From Kudoa neothunni (taxonomy: Eukaryota > Cnidaria): a stretch of 64,000 nt of DNA. This document shows, piece after piece, positions 62,872-64,000 of this stretch. Both the position numbers and the translations under genes were made by a program. How positions within the stretch are numbered: position 1 is the stretch's first letter; each line of letters opens with the position of its first letter. Where the stretch lies: the NCBI GenBank assembly GCA_964304625.1, contig OZ199840.1:10106001-10170000 (forward strand), in the 5' to 3' direction. The notes under the pieces were generated by a model, which ran no database searches, had not been told where the DNA came from, and saw only the letters and a program-made list of their open reading frames with translations.

Positions 62872-64000
62872 AGGATGAAGAGGATGTTGATACAACAAAT
62901 GTAAACCTTTTCTGTTATCATCTATTATTTTTGGTTCAACTTTATCGTTATGCCTATAAATATAACACAAATCAACTATATTTTTTTTTAATTTTATTCA
63001 CGCGATAGATGTTAACTCATTTAAAACGTCTAGGATTTGGAAATCTACTAGTAAAAACTGATGGGAGTTTATCCATATTTAAAGAAGAATGACCGTAAAA
63101 CAGTCATTCCTTGTTTGGATGCTTTTTCCTTTATATTCCGACTTCATCCTTTAAAACATAACAAATTTTTTGTAACTTCTCAGAAAAAATTGCAGTTTCA
63201 TCAATGTTTATAACGTCTTCAAGACTATATGCCTTAACCAAATTAATGGTTTCAACAATCCATGAGTCAACAGAAGAAATATCTGCATTCGCAGCCTCAC
63301 CATGAAACATTTTGAAGGCTGCCCATATCTTGACGTGGACCCTTTGCCATCCCTAACTAAACTTAGAATTGGATATTTCTTTTTTATTTGTTATGTATAA
63401 ATCAATTTCTGTAATGGCATTTCTCGGCAGAACATCATTCACTCGTTGCTTAACAAACCAATCATACAACTCAACATTTATATTTCTGAATCTGCCTGAA
63501 AAATGTCTCTACCTTTTAGTTTCAATATCCCCATTTTCGAATTTATCTTCGCGTGAAAGAATTCTGTCAATTTTTAAATGATCTTATATTAATATTCAAC
63601 ATAGATCATCACAATATTCAATTTAAACTTAAAAATTGTCATTTTTTGAATTATAATAACCAACAATTTCTCTTTTATCTGATATACTACGTTTTAACGG
63701 GACATAATGAAGAAAACATTCTTATTATTAAATAGATCGGCCACAAAAGCCACGCAATAAAAAGTTTCCACGCAATACCGAGATTATACATAAATGAAAT
63801 ATTTATTTTATTTTTAATGTTAGCCAGGTTTACATAATGATAAAATAATAACAATAACATAAAATTAAGTTTCTCTCTAAAAAGAAAAACGTTGAAATTT
63901 TGGAATTACACAATATCCGATATCGACTGTATTTTATAAATCGTAGGCAACATCTTTGGGACGCCTTGAGTAAACCGCAATGCCGACAACCACAAAAATT
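62872..64000. repeat. Inverted repeat, right arm (runs off the window)
   Basis: Reverse complement of 56781-57909. Two independent open readings in it are identical, or differ by one residue, from their partners in the left arm, showing that the arms are very similar. It carries the Tigger remnant on the minus strand and ends the window within the transmembrane exon. Confidence 0.92.
63934..64000 (-). CDS. Last exon (partial) of a third copy of the modular membrane protein
   Basis: The minus strand reads the same helix end and tail as exon 20 of the plus-strand gene (FVVVGIAVYSRRPKDVAYDL then stop at 63934-63936). The rest of this copy would lie beyond position 64000. Whether it is intact cannot be seen. 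Confidence 0.65.
   Translation of the reverse strand, partial: IFVVVGIAVYSRRPKDVAYDL

Overview
The window is strongly AT-rich nuclear DNA from an animal. Introns are mostly 37-50 nt with ordinary GT..AG ends. The recognisable host genes are metazoan: EDEM3, TMEM129, UXT, and secreted Kunitz proteins. DNA transposons of the hAT, Tigger/pogo, Merlin and piggyBac groups are scattered throughout; I saw no retroelement, CRISPR array or prokaryotic gene organisation. Very short introns, extreme AT bias and secreted multi-Kunitz proteins would suit a compact-genome, perhaps parasitic, invertebrate (a myxozoan is one guess), but the sequence alone does not fix the organism.

Layout. 1-9019 and 13237-22257 are near-identical direct copies (offset about 13,236). 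Each carries the end of a hAT element, two Tigger elements and two five-domain Kunitz genes, A and B. A 200-N gap (9020-9219) cuts the first copy inside gene B, and a third Kunitz gene, C, follows it, then a decayed Merlin element. The first copy lies wholly inside the second in content, so it may be a redundant contig and not a true duplication. 23.2-32.0 kb on the minus strand is a complete EDEM3-like gene with one 5.6-kb intron full of repeats. 32-36.7 kb is transposon-rich intergenic DNA.

36.7-42.9 kb (minus) and 49.97-56.85 kb (plus) are two paralogues, head to head, of a large type I membrane protein I do not recognise. The plus copy can be spliced into about 1,931 codons over 20 exons: signal peptide, fifteen Cys-containing FN3-like modules arranged as three repeats of a five-module block, one transmembrane helix and a short tail. 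The minus copy is a pseudogene. 56.78-57.91 kb and 62.87-64.0 kb are an inverted repeat whose arms hold the last exon of this protein and a Tigger remnant, so a third paralogue starts just outside the window. The spacer holds a hAT element and two intact minus-strand host genes, TMEM129 and UXT.

The Kunitz proteins are built to be secreted, EDEM3 and TMEM129 both belong to ER-associated degradation, and the modular protein is predicted to sit on the cell surface. No operon-like link between them is implied.
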